NCBI GenBank assembly: GCA_964563135.1
Contig: CAZLWV010000001.1
Span: 77,572 to 141,571, forward strand
Direction of reading: 5' to 3'
Source: JAAYAY01 sp964563135
GTDB taxonomy: Bacteria > Planctomycetota > Planctomycetia > Pirellulales > Thermoguttaceae
DNA: 64,000 nucleotides
The notes beneath the pieces were generated by a model that saw only the letters and a list, made by a program, of their open reading frames with translations, did no database searches and was not told where the DNA came from. Shown in pieces: positions 25,383 to 34,474 of the stretch (the first letter of the stretch is position 1; each line of letters begins with the position of its first letter). A program made the position numbers and the translations under genes.

Positions 25383-25457
25383 CTCCACACGTTCTGCGGG
25401 GACGCCAGACCGGCAGGCAACGAGGCTTGGATTTGCCCCCCCTAGTTGGAGTATTAT

Positions 25458-25787
25458 TTCCCGGATACTGAAACAAAAATTCGTCTTCGGGAACAAGGAC
25501 CAGTTGACTTGGTCCGGTTCATCAGCGATGATAACGGAAGCATAAGAGTACTGGGACGGGAGACTAACACGAACGTCCCGGGAGGGTTCTTCGGCAGCGT
25601 GGGTTCAGGGCACAAATCTTCAATGAGCGGTTCTTGAGAAAGACGCTTTTCTGTTGAGGTTTTTGTCCCGCATTTCCCAGTCAAGAGCCTATTAATTTAG
25701 ACCACCGCCTGGTGGTAGGGTTACCCCACTCTACCGCCAACCCCTCTAGCCGGTCGCGTCCCACCCGCGACCGGCTATCTTTTTTTC
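25458..25787 (+). ncRNA. Candidate structured non-coding transcript ending at an intrinsic terminator
   Basis: A possible promoter lies just upstream (TTGGAT at 25427, TATTAT at 25452, spacer 19). Inside are pairable segments: CTGGGACG / CGTCCCGG around 25551-25581, ACCACC-gcct-GGTGGT at 25701-25716, and TGGTGGTAG / CTACCGCCA. It ends in a textbook terminator. It does not match what I know of tmRNA, RNase P, SRP or 6S RNA signatures. The 5' end is a guess. Confidence 0.35.
25748..25786 (+). terminator. Intrinsic (Rho-independent) terminator
   Basis: Perfect 11-bp stem AGCCGGTCGCG / CGCGACCGGCT, 7-nt loop, followed by ATCTTTTTTT. The strongest terminator in the window, yet it lies about 470 bases beyond the last annotated stop codon, which implies a transcript crossing 25280-25748. 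Confidence 0.85.
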
Positions 25788-26079
25788 TTGTCTCCCAGTA
25801 CCATCAAGTATGGGCCCCACTGCAAACGCTGGAGTCTCAGAGCCGCCGGCGAGCGATCGTGCGTATCAATTGCCCGCAGGAAACTGCTGGTGTCGCCAGG
25901 GCTCGGATGTCTCTCTCCCATGGCGATGGTTATCGGTAGTCGGAGCGAAAAGGGCCCCGGCCGCAGTTGGGAACCACCTGGCCTGCGAAGCCTCCGCCCC
26001 TGGTCGGGCTATGCTTCCAGGTTGCCAGAGTTGAAGAGATCCGGTTTCCGAACCCACTCAGCCCTTGCCGCCGTTTGCC

Positions 26080-27315
26080 ATGCCGAGTTGTCTCGAAGAA
26101 TTTGCCGGCAACCTGATGAAGCAGGTCGCCCCGAGTGATCCGGAATTCGCCACCCGCGCGGTCGAACGGCTCATCGATCATGGACGAACGGTCGGTGCAA
26201 GCGACCTCCACCTGCAACCGGCCGAACAGCAGATCGAGATCTGTTACCGCATTGACGGTGTGCTCCAGGGGGCCGGTTCCTTTCCTCGCTCCGTGGCACA
26301 GAATGTCGTGGCGCGGCTCAAGGTTCTCTCCGGGCTGCTCACCTATCGAACCGACACGCCCCAGGAGGGACGCATTGTCGACCCGGGAAACAGCGCGGAA
26401 CTGCGAGTGAGCACTTTCCCCACACTGTATGGCGAGAGGGCGGTCGTCCGGTTCTTCGCCTCGTCGAAGCAGTTTCAGTCGCTCGAGGATCTCGGTCTTC
26501 CTGCCGACACCCGCGGCCAGATCGAGCGAGTGCTGGGGGAAACGTCGGGGGCCCTGCTGGCAACCGGGCCGGCTGGGAGCGGAAAGACCACCACGGTTTA
26601 CGCGTGCCTTCGACATCTTGTGGAGGTGTCCACGGCCCGGCGATCGATTGTCTCGATCGAAGATCCAATCGAAGTGGCCGTACCCGGCGTGGCCCAGTCG
26701 CAGGTCAATCCGAGTGCCGATCTGGACCTGGCCAAGGGGCTGCGTTATCTGATGCGCCAGGATCCCGAGGTGATCATGGTTGGCGAAATCCGCGATCGCC
26801 AGACGGCCGAGTCCGCCATGCAGGCCTCGCTGACCGGGCACCTGCTTCTGAGCACTTTTCACGCGGGGAGCGCTGCAGAGGCAATCAGCCGCCTGTCGGA
26901 TATGGGAATCGAACCCTACATGCTCCGCAGCGGCCTCCTTGGAATCCTTTCGCAGCGATTGGTTCGACGACTCTGCCCGTGCGCCATGGAAACCGATGAT
27001 CCCGGTCGGCTGCTTGGGCTTCCCGTTCGGTCGGCGCGGGTCCCCACTGGCTGTCCCCAGTGTGACCACACTGGTTACAGCGGCCGCACGGTATTGGCCG
27101 AACTGCTGACCGTGGAGCGGAATGATCTGGGACGGGCGATCTTGTCGCGATCCGACGCCTCGGCGCTTGAACAGTTGGCCGTCGAGTCCGGTATGATTTC
27201 GCGCTGGAGCCGGGCGATGACCGCGCTGGAATCGGGAGTTACCAGTCCGGCGGAAATCCGCCGCGTGCTCGGCTTTCAAACACCGGCCTTCCTCGTCAAT
27301 GGTGGGAAACGATGA
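26080..27315 (+). CDS. GspE/PilB-type secretion ATPase, short form
   Basis: About 411 residues from ATG 26080 (TTG 26065 also possible; neither has a clear ribosome site). Core motifs are complete: GASDLHLQPAEQ, Walker A GPAGSGKTTT, Asp box SIVSIEDPIE, Walker B DPEVIMVGEIRDRQTA, His box HLLLSTFHAGSA, and a C-terminal CxxC-type element (LCPCAM and CPQCDHTGYSGR). These hexameric ATPases drive type II secretion or type IV pilus assembly. The N-terminal interaction domain of GspE is absent, so the length is closer to PilT, but the Cys element is GspE/PilB-like. No other pilus or secretion genes flank it. Its stop overlaps the phosphatase start. Confidence 0.85.
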   Translation: MPSCLEEFAGNLMKQVAPSDPEFATRAVERLIDHGRTVGASDLHLQPAEQQIEICYRIDGVLQGAGSFPRSVAQNVVARLKVLSGLLTYRTDTPQEGRIVDPGNSAELRVSTFPTLYGERAVVRFFASSKQFQSLEDLGLPADTRGQIERVLGETSGALLATGPAGSGKTTTVYACLRHLVEVSTARRSIVSIEDPIEVAVPGVAQSQVNPSADLDLAKGLRYLMRQDPEVIMVGEIRDRQTAESAMQASLTGHLLLSTFHAGSAAEAISRLSDMGIEPYMLRSGLLGILSQRLVRRLCPCAMETDDPGRLLGLPVRSARVPTGCPQCDHTGYSGRTVLAELLTVERNDLGRAILSRSDASALEQLAVESGMISRWSRAMTALESGVTSPAEIRRVLGFQTPAFLVNGGKR

Positions 27316-27971
27316 GCCGAGTGATCGCCATCGGGGATATCCACGGCTGTTCGGCCGCGCTCGATGCGGTGTTGGCGGAGGCCAAGCCCCAGCGGGGCGA
27401 CCTCGTCGTGACACTCGGGGACTACATCGATCGAGGTCCCGATACCCGGGGTGTCGTCGATCGCCTTCTGGCGCTCCGGAATGAGGTTCGCCTGACACCG
27501 ATCCTCGGCAACCACGAGGAACTCCTGCTGACCATTCTCGACGGGCAGCATTACATGCTCGGAGACTGGCTGGCTTTCGGAGGGCTGGCCACGCTCGATT
27601 CCTACCACACCGAGAGCCCTGCCGACATTCCTCCGGAACACATCGAGTTCCTCCGCAGTTGCGTGCCCCTTATGGAACTCCCCACCACCTTCTTCGTGCA
27701 CGCGGGCTACCTGCCTCGCAAACCTCTCAACAAGCAGCCGTCCGAGATTCTGCGTTGGGAACCCCTCCGGGAACGACTCCCCAAACCCCATCGCTCGGGG
27801 AAGACCTGTATCTGCGGACACACGGCCCAGAAGTCGGGCGAGATTCTCAATGCCGGGCATGTGGTGTGTATCGACACATGGGTCTACGGCGAAGGCTGGT
27901 TGACCGCGATGGACGTGTATTCGGGGCGAACCTGGCAGGCCGATCGGCAGGGACGCCTGCGCACCGGTTAG
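27312..27971 (+). CDS. PPP-family serine/threonine protein phosphatase
   Basis: 219 residues; ATG 27312 overlaps the preceding stop (ATGA). It carries the metallophosphatase signatures GDIHG (residues 8-12), GDYIDRGPDTRG (near 36), and GNHEELLL (near 66), plus a later VHAGY and CGHT histidine. Members are Mn-dependent cytosolic phosphoprotein phosphatases of the PrpA/lambda type. Coupling to a secretion ATPase is unusual and may mean that the ATPase or a partner is regulated by phosphorylation. Confidence 0.88.
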   Translation: MSRVIAIGDIHGCSAALDAVLAEAKPQRGDLVVTLGDYIDRGPDTRGVVDRLLALRNEVRLTPILGNHEELLLTILDGQHYMLGDWLAFGGLATLDSYHTESPADIPPEHIEFLRSCVPLMELPTTFFVHAGYLPRKPLNKQPSEILRWEPLRERLPKPHRSGKTCICGHTAQKSGEILNAGHVVCIDTWVYGEGWLTAMDVYSGRTWQADRQGRLRTG

Positions 27972-28009
27972 CCTTGCCATCTGGCCGTCGGCCGCTCGCG
28001 ACGGATTCT

Positions 28010-28057
28010 GAACGCCCAGCGGAGGCCGCGGCAGTGGCAGCTCCGCCTGTGGCGTTC
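28010..28057 (+). terminator. Imperfect hairpin after the phosphatase gene
   Basis: GAACGCC and GCGGAG on the left pair with CTCCGC and GGCGTTC on the right, separated by a 16-nt loop and a small internal loop; 39 bases after the phosphatase stop. No T tract. Confidence 0.4.
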
Positions 28058-28197
28058 GGCCAGGTTCTGACGAGTACCGCGGCGAGTCGGCCTTGGCGTG
28101 ACAGAGGCCGCGGATGCGGCTAAGATCGTGGTAATCATCCCGCCCCGACACCACGAGCCCGTCTGGCAGGCTCGCAGCCGCCTGGAAGGTAGTTTGC

Positions 28198-29739
28198 ATG
28201 AAGAGACCCTCCATTCTGACGTTGAAAGTAGCCCTGCTGACTCTCACCGTGTGCGCCGCGAGGGTCGCAGCTCACGATCAGCCCCAATGGGGCGAGCGGC
28301 ACACTCGCAACATGGTTTCCGAAGAGACGGGGCTGCCGGACCGGTTCGACCCGAAAAGCGGCGAGAACGTCCGCTGGTCGGTGCCACTGGGTTCGCAGTG
28401 CTGGGCGACTCCGGTCATCGCCAACGGCAAGGTACTGCTCGGCACGAACAACGATGAGCGGCGGGACGAGCGCCACCAGGGGGATCGAGGCGTACTGATG
28501 TGTTTTGACGAGGCCGACGGCCGCCTTGCCTGGCAGCTCGTGGTGCCCAAGCTGTCGGACGACATCTTCTTCGACTGGCCGCGGGCCGGGATCTGCTCGC
28601 CGGCCACGGTGGAAGGAGACCGGGTCTACACGGTCACCAATCGCGACGAGGTGGTATGCCTGGACCTGGACGGCATGGCCGACGGAAACGACGGGCCCTA
28701 TCGCGAGGAAGGCCGTCACGCGACGCCCGCGGGCGAGCCGATCGTTGAAGCCGGGCCGCTGGACGCCGATATTCTCTGGTTGCTCGATCTGCGAGAGGCG
28801 GCCGGTGTGAGGCCGCATGATTCATCCCATTCGTCGATCCTTCTGGATGGCGATTACCTCTACGTAAATACCAGCAATGGCCTGACGAGCAAGCATGATG
28901 GGGTGGACAAGCCCGAGGCACCGAGCCTGGTCGTGGTCGACAAGGCGACGGGACGTCTGGCGGCCCGGGACCATGCGGGAATCGGCGACCGCATCTTCCA
29001 TTGCACATGGTCGTCGCCGGCGCTCGGCACGATCGAGGGCCACCGCCAGGTCTATTTCTGCGGCGGCGACGGCGTGGTCTATGGGTTCGACACGCTGGAT
29101 CCGCAGGCGTCCGGGTCGGGGGGCGGTGTCGCCCTGCTCGATCCCGTATGGCGTTTTGACTGCGATCCGACGGCTCCGAAAGAGAACGTGCACCAGTACA
29201 TCCGCAATCGCAAGGTGAGCCCCAGCAACATCAAGAGTATGCCCGTCTTTCATGAAGGCCGGCTTTACATAACCTGCGGCGGCGATATCTGGTGGGGCAA
29301 ACACGAATCGTGGTTGAAGTGCATCGACGCCGGCGGCTCCGGCGACGTTACCAAGGGGAATCTCCTTTGGTCCTATCGGCTCGGGCAGCATTGCTGTTCC
29401 ACCCCCGCCGTCTACGAAGGGTTGGTTTACGTGGCCGACTGCGATGGCCAGGTCCACAGCATCGACGCCGCGACCGGCAAGGCCTGCTGGGTTCACGATG
29501 CAGGCAAGGAGATCTGGGCCTCCACGCTCGTCGCCGACGGCAAGGTCTACGTCGGCACCCGAGAAGGAGCGTTCTGGATTCTGAAGACGGGCCGCGAGAG
29601 ACAAGTCCTCAGCTCCGTCAAGTTCGACTCGCCGGTCCACAGCACGGCGGTTGCGGCCAACGGCACGGTTTACGTCGGCACCATGACCCGGCTCTACGCA
29701 CTTCGCGAGGGCGCACGCAGCCAAGGAGTCAGCGAATGA
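28198..29739 (+). CDS. Secreted PQQ-like beta-propeller protein
   Basis: 513 residues. A signal peptide (LTLKVALLTLTVCAARVAA) is followed by repeated blades of the PQQ/BamB type: CWATPVIANGKVLLGTNN, RVYTVTNRDEVVCLDLDG, HQVYFCGGDGVVYGFDTLDP-like, LVYVADCDGQVHSIDAATGKACW, KVYVGTREGAFWIL, TVYVGTMTRLYAL. No quinoprotein dehydrogenase residues could be assigned by eye, so it may be a scaffold or binding protein. Its stop overlaps the start of the giant LamG/beta-helix gene (ATGA), so they are coupled. Confidence 0.8.
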   Translation: MKRPSILTLKVALLTLTVCAARVAAHDQPQWGERHTRNMVSEETGLPDRFDPKSGENVRWSVPLGSQCWATPVIANGKVLLGTNNDERRDERHQGDRGVLMCFDEADGRLAWQLVVPKLSDDIFFDWPRAGICSPATVEGDRVYTVTNRDEVVCLDLDGMADGNDGPYREEGRHATPAGEPIVEAGPLDADILWLLDLREAAGVRPHDSSHSSILLDGDYLYVNTSNGLTSKHDGVDKPEAPSLVVVDKATGRLAARDHAGIGDRIFHCTWSSPALGTIEGHRQVYFCGGDGVVYGFDTLDPQASGSGGGVALLDPVWRFDCDPTAPKENVHQYIRNRKVSPSNIKSMPVFHEGRLYITCGGDIWWGKHESWLKCIDAGGSGDVTKGNLLWSYRLGQHCCSTPAVYEGLVYVADCDGQVHSIDAATGKACWVHDAGKEIWASTLVADGKVYVGTREGAFWILKTGRERQVLSSVKFDSPVHSTAVAANGTVYVGTMTRLYALREGARSQGVSE

Positions 29740-32700
29740 AACGAATGCTTCTTGCGGCCTTGGTTCTGGGAGGCTATGTCGCAGCGCCGTTCGGCTCTAT
29801 CGCGGCGGACAATTCCCATCCTGCCGGATCGACCGCCCTCCTGCGCCACTACACGTTCGAATCTGTTTCGCCCGAATCTCCCGTGGCGGAAAGCAGCGGC
29901 GGCGAGCCGGAATCGCTCGCTTACGGCGGCAGCGACGCACTGGCGGTCGTGCCGGGGCGATCGCCCGAGCGGAAGGCCGTTCGGATCGACAACGGCGCTT
30001 TCCAGGGCAAAGCATTTGCCCTAACCGAACTTGGATCGACCGTTGAGATCTGGTTCCGCAAGAATGGTCAAGGGGCCCAGCGAGGCAATGACGGGCAGAC
30101 CTGCGGTATGATCTTCAGCCTGGGAAACGGCTACTGGGAAGGAATGCGACTCTGGACGTCGTACCCCGAGCAGCGACTCAGCTTCGAAATCGGTCGCCCG
30201 CAACCATCCAGTTCCGTCTCCACCCAGATGAATCTTCCCGTGCCCGACGGGGTGTGGCATCACGTGGCGGTTACCTGGGACCGGACCCGGATGAACATCT
30301 ACTGGAACGGCCTCCTGACGGCCACGAACGAGTACCGGGGCGAGTGGACCCCCGCATCGTCCCTGCGGATCGGATTCGCCGATTCGGGAATCGGCTCGCT
30401 CAAGATGGATGTCGATGAGGTGACCATCTACGGTGAAGCGCTGCCCGCCGAGTTGATTGCCGAGCATGCAGTCGACGGGGCGTCCCTCCCGGGGCCGGGC
30501 AAAACCTTGTTCGCCCAGGCCGCCGCGGCGATCCGGGAGAACAACTGGCACGCGGCCGAGGATTGCTACCGATCGGTGGCCGAAGATCCGGGTCTTCCTT
30601 CGGCCTGCCGTGCCCTGGGAGCGATGGGTGTAGCCCATGCCCTGTGGCAACAGAACCGGGCCACGGAATCGGCCACCCTTTGGGCGAGACTGTGTGATTC
30701 AGCAGGCACACCTGAGAATCTTCGCGAGGCGGCATTGCGGCTCTGTTTCCGGGAGGAACGGGGGGTCGTGCGTGCGGCCGTTTCTGCAGCCGTCTATCGA
30801 CGACTGCTGGAGCTTGCCGACACCACGCCCCGCCAGAAGGCGATTGTGCGGCTGGCGCTGGCCGAACGCCTGCTGGCCGACGGCAAGGGAGCCGAGGCCC
30901 TCGAGGAATACTCGGCCGCGATTGACGGAAAATCTCTCTCGGAACTGGAGACCTGGAACACGCGGCTGCAGATGGCCCACACGCGGCTATCCGCCCGCGA
31001 GTATGAGAAGGCGAGGGAGTTGTACAAGAGCCTGGCCAAAGCCGCCGAGGCCCCTCAGGAGGTGCGGAGCCTGGCCTGGCTGTGCATGGGGCACAGCTAC
31101 GAGCGGCAGGGTGACCTGGCACAGGCGGCCGCGGCGTTTGACGAGGCATCGCGATGCGCGATCGTCCTGCAGCACCATCGGGTCGAGGCGCTGGAGCGAG
31201 CGGCTGAATGCCGCCGCCTTGCTGCCGGGATGCCACGGCGAGATCCGACGGCCTGCCGCACCAGGATACCTGCCCCACCGGCGCCGGGAGCCATCTACCA
31301 CGTGGCCGCCAACGGTGCTGACAGCAACCCCGGGACCGAATCGGAGCCGTTTGCCACCTTGGAGCGCGCCCGTGACGCGATTGCCCAGCTTAAGGCATCG
31401 CAAGGGCTTCCGCCGGGAGGCATTGCCGTGCTCGTGCGGGGCGGCAGGTACCGGATGGCTGGCAGCTTCACGCTGACCGAGAAGGATGGCGGGACCGCCG
31501 ACCGGCCCGTTGTGTACCGAGCCTTCCCGGGCGAAAAACCCGTGTTTACCGGTGGCGCGCTGCTCGCCGGCTTTGCGCCTGTGGATGACGAACAGCTCCG
31601 ACGGCGTTTGCCGGAGGCAGCCCGGGGTCAGGTGGTCGCGGCAGACCTGAAAGCGCAGGGCATTGACGATCTTGGCAAGATCCTCCCCCGCGGCTACGGC
31701 GAGGGCGGATATCCGACCAATCCCTGGGTCGATCTGTACGTGGACGGCCAGCTCATGGAGTTGGCGCGATGGCCCAACGACGGTTTCGCGAAGACCGGCC
31801 GTGTGCACGCCGGCAAGATGGGAACCGGCGAGGCCGACAGGCCAGGAGTGTTCGAATACGGCGAGGATCGCCCCGGCCAGTGGCAAACCACCGATGACAT
31901 CTGGGCCTTCGGCTACTGGGGCTATCTCTGGGCCGGGCGAAGCGTACCGATTGCTTCGATCGATCGGGCGTCGAGACAGATCACGGTCGGCTCCCGGGCT
32001 TCGTACGGCTACCGGGAAGGTATGCCCTACTACGTGTTCAATCTTCCGGAAGAACTGGACAAGCCGGGGGAGTGGTACCTGGATCGGTCCTCGGGCAGAC
32101 TCTGCCTCTTTCCCCTGAAGCCGTTGGACGGCACGACGGTCGAGTTTCCGATTCTCTCCGAGCCCTTCGTCGTCATTCGCAATGCCGAACATGTCACCCT
32201 GCGAGGCCTCACGTTTGAACTCGGCCGAACCGAAGGGGCTGTGATCGAGGGAGGCTCAAAGAACCTCCTGGTCGGCTGCACGTTCTGCAAGCTGGGGACG
32301 AATGGGGTTGTCATCCTGGGAGGCTCCGACCACGGCGTGCTCGGCTGCGATATCCACACGCTCGGCGCCGGCGGAGTGCGGGTGGCGGGGGGCGATCGGA
32401 AGACCCTGACGCCGGGCGGACACTTTGTGGAGAACTGCCACGTCTACGACTTCACCCGCATCGACCGGGTGTATGCTCCGGCGGTTCACATGGACGGTGT
32501 GGGCAACCGCATCGCCCACAATCTGTTTCACCACTCCCCCCACCACGCGATGCGAGTGGAAGGCTATGAACACGCGATCGAGTGGAACGAAATCCACAGC
32601 GTCGTCTACGAATCGGACGACCAGGCGGGAATCGATATCTACGGCAACCCGGCCTACCGCGGCAACGTGATCCGCTACAACTACTGGCACCACATCGGCA

Positions 32701-33308
32701 GCGGCCACAACGTGGCGGGGCAGGCCGGAATCCGGCTCGACGATTTCATCAGCAACGTGCTCATTTACGGCAACGTCTTCTATCGCTGTGCGGGGGGCCA
32801 GTTCGGCGCTGTCCAGATCCACGGCGGCAAGGACAACGTGGTCGACAACAATCTGTTCATTGGCTGCAAGTTTGCCTTGAGCTTCTCGCCCTGGGGGGAG
32901 AAACGATGGCAAGAGCGGCTTGCCGACCTGTCAACGCAGCAGATCGTCGGCAGCGGCGGAGTCGACACCAGCAAGCCGCCCCACAGTACGCGTTACCCCG
33001 ACCTCGCCAATCTGGAGTCCAACGCTTACCGCAACTTCGTGTGGCGGAACCTGGTGGTCGATTGCGGCCAGTTCAGCGTCCGTGACCGGGGCGTCAACCA
33101 ACTGGCCGACAATCATGTGCTGTCACGTTATCCTGAATCTGCCGATGTCGAAAAGGGCGACTTCCGTCTGAATGAGAAATCGCCAATCTTCGATCGCTTT
33201 GGGTTCCGCCCGATCCCCTTCGAGGAGATAGGACTCTACGAGGATGAGAATCGGGCGACATGGCCGGTGGAACACGCGATTGCGCCGTTCTACGTGGAGG
33301 AACACTGA
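29736..33308 (+). CDS. Giant secreted LamG-TPR-parallel beta-helix protein
   Basis: 1190 residues from ATG 29736, with AAGGAG upstream. Order: signal peptide (MLLAALVLGGYVAAPFGSIAA); a LamG/concanavalin-like domain at about 80-240 (WHHVAVTWDRTRMNIYWNGLLT); TPR-like helices at about 250-500 (ALEEYSAAIDG, HSYERQGDLAQAAAAFDEAS); then YHVAANGADSNPGTESEPFATLERA near 520, which opens a right-handed beta-helix with pectate-lyase-like repeats (HVTLRGLTFELG, NCHVYDFTRI, GNVIRYNYWHHIG). The last part suits a carbohydrate-active lyase or hydrolase. Catalytic residues are not evident. It is translationally coupled to the preceding PQQ propeller. Confidence 0.8.
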   Translation: MKRMLLAALVLGGYVAAPFGSIAADNSHPAGSTALLRHYTFESVSPESPVAESSGGEPESLAYGGSDALAVVPGRSPERKAVRIDNGAFQGKAFALTELGSTVEIWFRKNGQGAQRGNDGQTCGMIFSLGNGYWEGMRLWTSYPEQRLSFEIGRPQPSSSVSTQMNLPVPDGVWHHVAVTWDRTRMNIYWNGLLTATNEYRGEWTPASSLRIGFADSGIGSLKMDVDEVTIYGEALPAELIAEHAVDGASLPGPGKTLFAQAAAAIRENNWHAAEDCYRSVAEDPGLPSACRALGAMGVAHALWQQNRATESATLWARLCDSAGTPENLREAALRLCFREERGVVRAAVSAAVYRRLLELADTTPRQKAIVRLALAERLLADGKGAEALEEYSAAIDGKSLSELETWNTRLQMAHTRLSAREYEKARELYKSLAKAAEAPQEVRSLAWLCMGHSYERQGDLAQAAAAFDEASRCAIVLQHHRVEALERAAECRRLAAGMPRRDPTACRTRIPAPPAPGAIYHVAANGADSNPGTESEPFATLERARDAIAQLKASQGLPPGGIAVLVRGGRYRMAGSFTLTEKDGGTADRPVVYRAFPGEKPVFTGGALLAGFAPVDDEQLRRRLPEAARGQVVAADLKAQGIDDLGKILPRGYGEGGYPTNPWVDLYVDGQLMELARWPNDGFAKTGRVHAGKMGTGEADRPGVFEYGEDRPGQWQTTDDIWAFGYWGYLWAGRSVPIASIDRASRQITVGSRASYGYREGMPYYVFNLPEELDKPGEWYLDRSSGRLCLFPLKPLDGTTVEFPILSEPFVVIRNAEHVTLRGLTFELGRTEGAVIEGGSKNLLVGCTFCKLGTNGVVILGGSDHGVLGCDIHTLGAGGVRVAGGDRKTLTPGGHFVENCHVYDFTRIDRVYAPAVHMDGVGNRIAHNLFHHSPHHAMRVEGYEHAIEWNEIHSVVYESDDQAGIDIYGNPAYRGNVIRYNYWHHIGSGHNVAGQAGIRLDDFISNVLIYGNVFYRCAGGQFGAVQIHGGKDNVVDNNLFIGCKFALSFSPWGEKRWQERLADLSTQQIVGSGGVDTSKPPHSTRYPDLANLESNAYRNFVWRNLVVDCGQFSVRDRGVNQLADNHVLSRYPESADVEKGDFRLNEKSPIFDRFGFRPIPFEEIGLYEDENRATWPVEHAIAPFYVEEH

Positions 33309-33331
33309 CCGCGGGTGGCGACTGCGTGCCG

Positions 33332-33348
33332 GCCGGAGGGTCTCCGGC
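33332..33348. terminator. Short hairpin between convergent genes
   Basis: GCCGGAG-ggt-CTCCGGC, a 7-bp perfect stem with a 3-nt loop, centred between the beta-helix gene (plus) and the tagaturonate-reductase-like gene (minus). It could serve both directions. Confidence 0.45.
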
Positions 33349-33360
33349 AGCCCATCGGCC

Positions 33361-34467
33361 TCAGTCTGCACCCAGAACCTCCCCCAGAATCCTCGGCTTC
33401 CGCCCGAAGGCGAGGCAGAACTCGGCGAACGTCGGCCGGAGCCGCGTTTCCAGTTTCTTCTGGTGATGGAGGGCAATGTCGGCAAGGCGGTGCTCGAGGA
33501 AGGGGTTGGCGAAACGTTCCAGCGCAACCCGGGCGAACGATTCTGCGCCGGTCACTCGATCGGCAATCGTGGGCACGATTTCCTCGAAGAGGAGGGCCTC
33601 GAGCCAGGGGCGGATCCTATCGTCGGCGACCGCCTGGCGAACCGTCTCGATCCCGAACGGCATGGCCTTGGCCACCAGGGCCGTATGGGCTCCGTTGAGG
33701 ATCCGCACTTTGCGCAGGTGATAGGGCTCCAGGCAGTCGACCTGTTCGATTGCCTTGTGGGCGGTCAACGGCAGGCCGGCCACATTGCCCTCGAGGAGCC
33801 ACGAGGTGAACGGTTCGGCCACGGCAAAAAGCGGGTCATCCTTGGCCGCCGGATCGCCAGCGGGTGGAGCCGCCACGATCCGGTCCACAAGCGTGTTGTG
33901 CCACGAGCACCCGTCGCACACCCATTCGACAACGCCCGTCTCCAGTTGCCAACGCGCCGCCTGCTCGAGAACCAGTTCGCGCAACCGATCCGCATTCCGC
34001 TCGATCAGTTCGCAGGGAAGAATCGCCAGTCCCTCAAGATGGTGCCGGTGACGGGCGGCAAGCAAGGCCAGGAGCTTGGCCGGATAGGAGACAGGAAACA
34101 TCGTGCGCGAGACGTCTTCGGCAGCCAGGCTGAGCCCGGCCTCCGTCGTGTTCGAAACCACGCAGCGTAGTGTTCGGCTGCAAGCCGCTTCGACGAGAGC
34201 ATCCCAACTCTGCCTGGCAGGGATTGCCCGGGCGATGCTGCAAATCTTCACGGTGCGGTCCACCGCGGTTCCACGGTCGAGGCCGCGAATCGCGGCATGG
34301 AACACGCCCCCACGGGCGTTGATCAATCCAGCACGCTCACTGCGGGTCGACTGAACGGCCACAATACGGCCGGCGGGAATCCCCGTATCGTTGAGATCCT
34401 GGACAAACATCCCCATGAAGCATCGAAGAAATCGGCCCGTGCCGAACTGGAGAATCGTCTCTTCCAT
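33361..34467 (-). CDS. Mannitol-dehydrogenase-family oxidoreductase, tagaturonate-reductase-like
   Basis: 368 residues from ATG 34467 (MEETILQFGTGRFLRCF), which matches how UxaB-type proteins begin; an upstream in-frame start adds an unlikely 22 residues. NAD-binding LQFGTGRF, the SNTTEAGL segment typical of tagaturonate reductases, and the catalytic block KVRILNGAHT (Lys-x4-Asn-x2-His) are present. UxaB reduces tagaturonate to altronate in hexuronate breakdown. It is shorter than E. coli UxaB, so the exact uronate is inference. The gene begins 7 bases after the NarL-type regulator, forming a two-gene operon. Confidence 0.78.
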   Translation of the reverse strand: MEETILQFGTGRFLRCFMGMFVQDLNDTGIPAGRIVAVQSTRSERAGLINARGGVFHAAIRGLDRGTAVDRTVKICSIARAIPARQSWDALVEAACSRTLRCVVSNTTEAGLSLAAEDVSRTMFPVSYPAKLLALLAARHRHHLEGLAILPCELIERNADRLRELVLEQAARWQLETGVVEWVCDGCSWHNTLVDRIVAAPPAGDPAAKDDPLFAVAEPFTSWLLEGNVAGLPLTAHKAIEQVDCLEPYHLRKVRILNGAHTALVAKAMPFGIETVRQAVADDRIRPWLEALLFEEIVPTIADRVTGAESFARVALERFANPFLEHRLADIALHHQKKLETRLRPTFAEFCLAFGRKPRILGEVLGAD

Positions 34468-34474
34468 ACGCCGG

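Larger units (their letters stand above)
25280..26079. other. Gene-free region with A+T-richer core
   Basis: No protein gene is supported. It contains two strong hairpins and a core (about 25450-25700) visibly richer in A+T than the surroundings. See the separate candidate transcript entry. The part from 25790 to 26079 shows nothing recognisable apart from the uncertain start of the next gene. Confidence 0.5.

Noticed and set aside
25446..25637. Small open frame of 63 codons in the gene-free region
   Set aside because: TTG start, no ribosome site, no resemblance; the region is better explained as a possible RNA.
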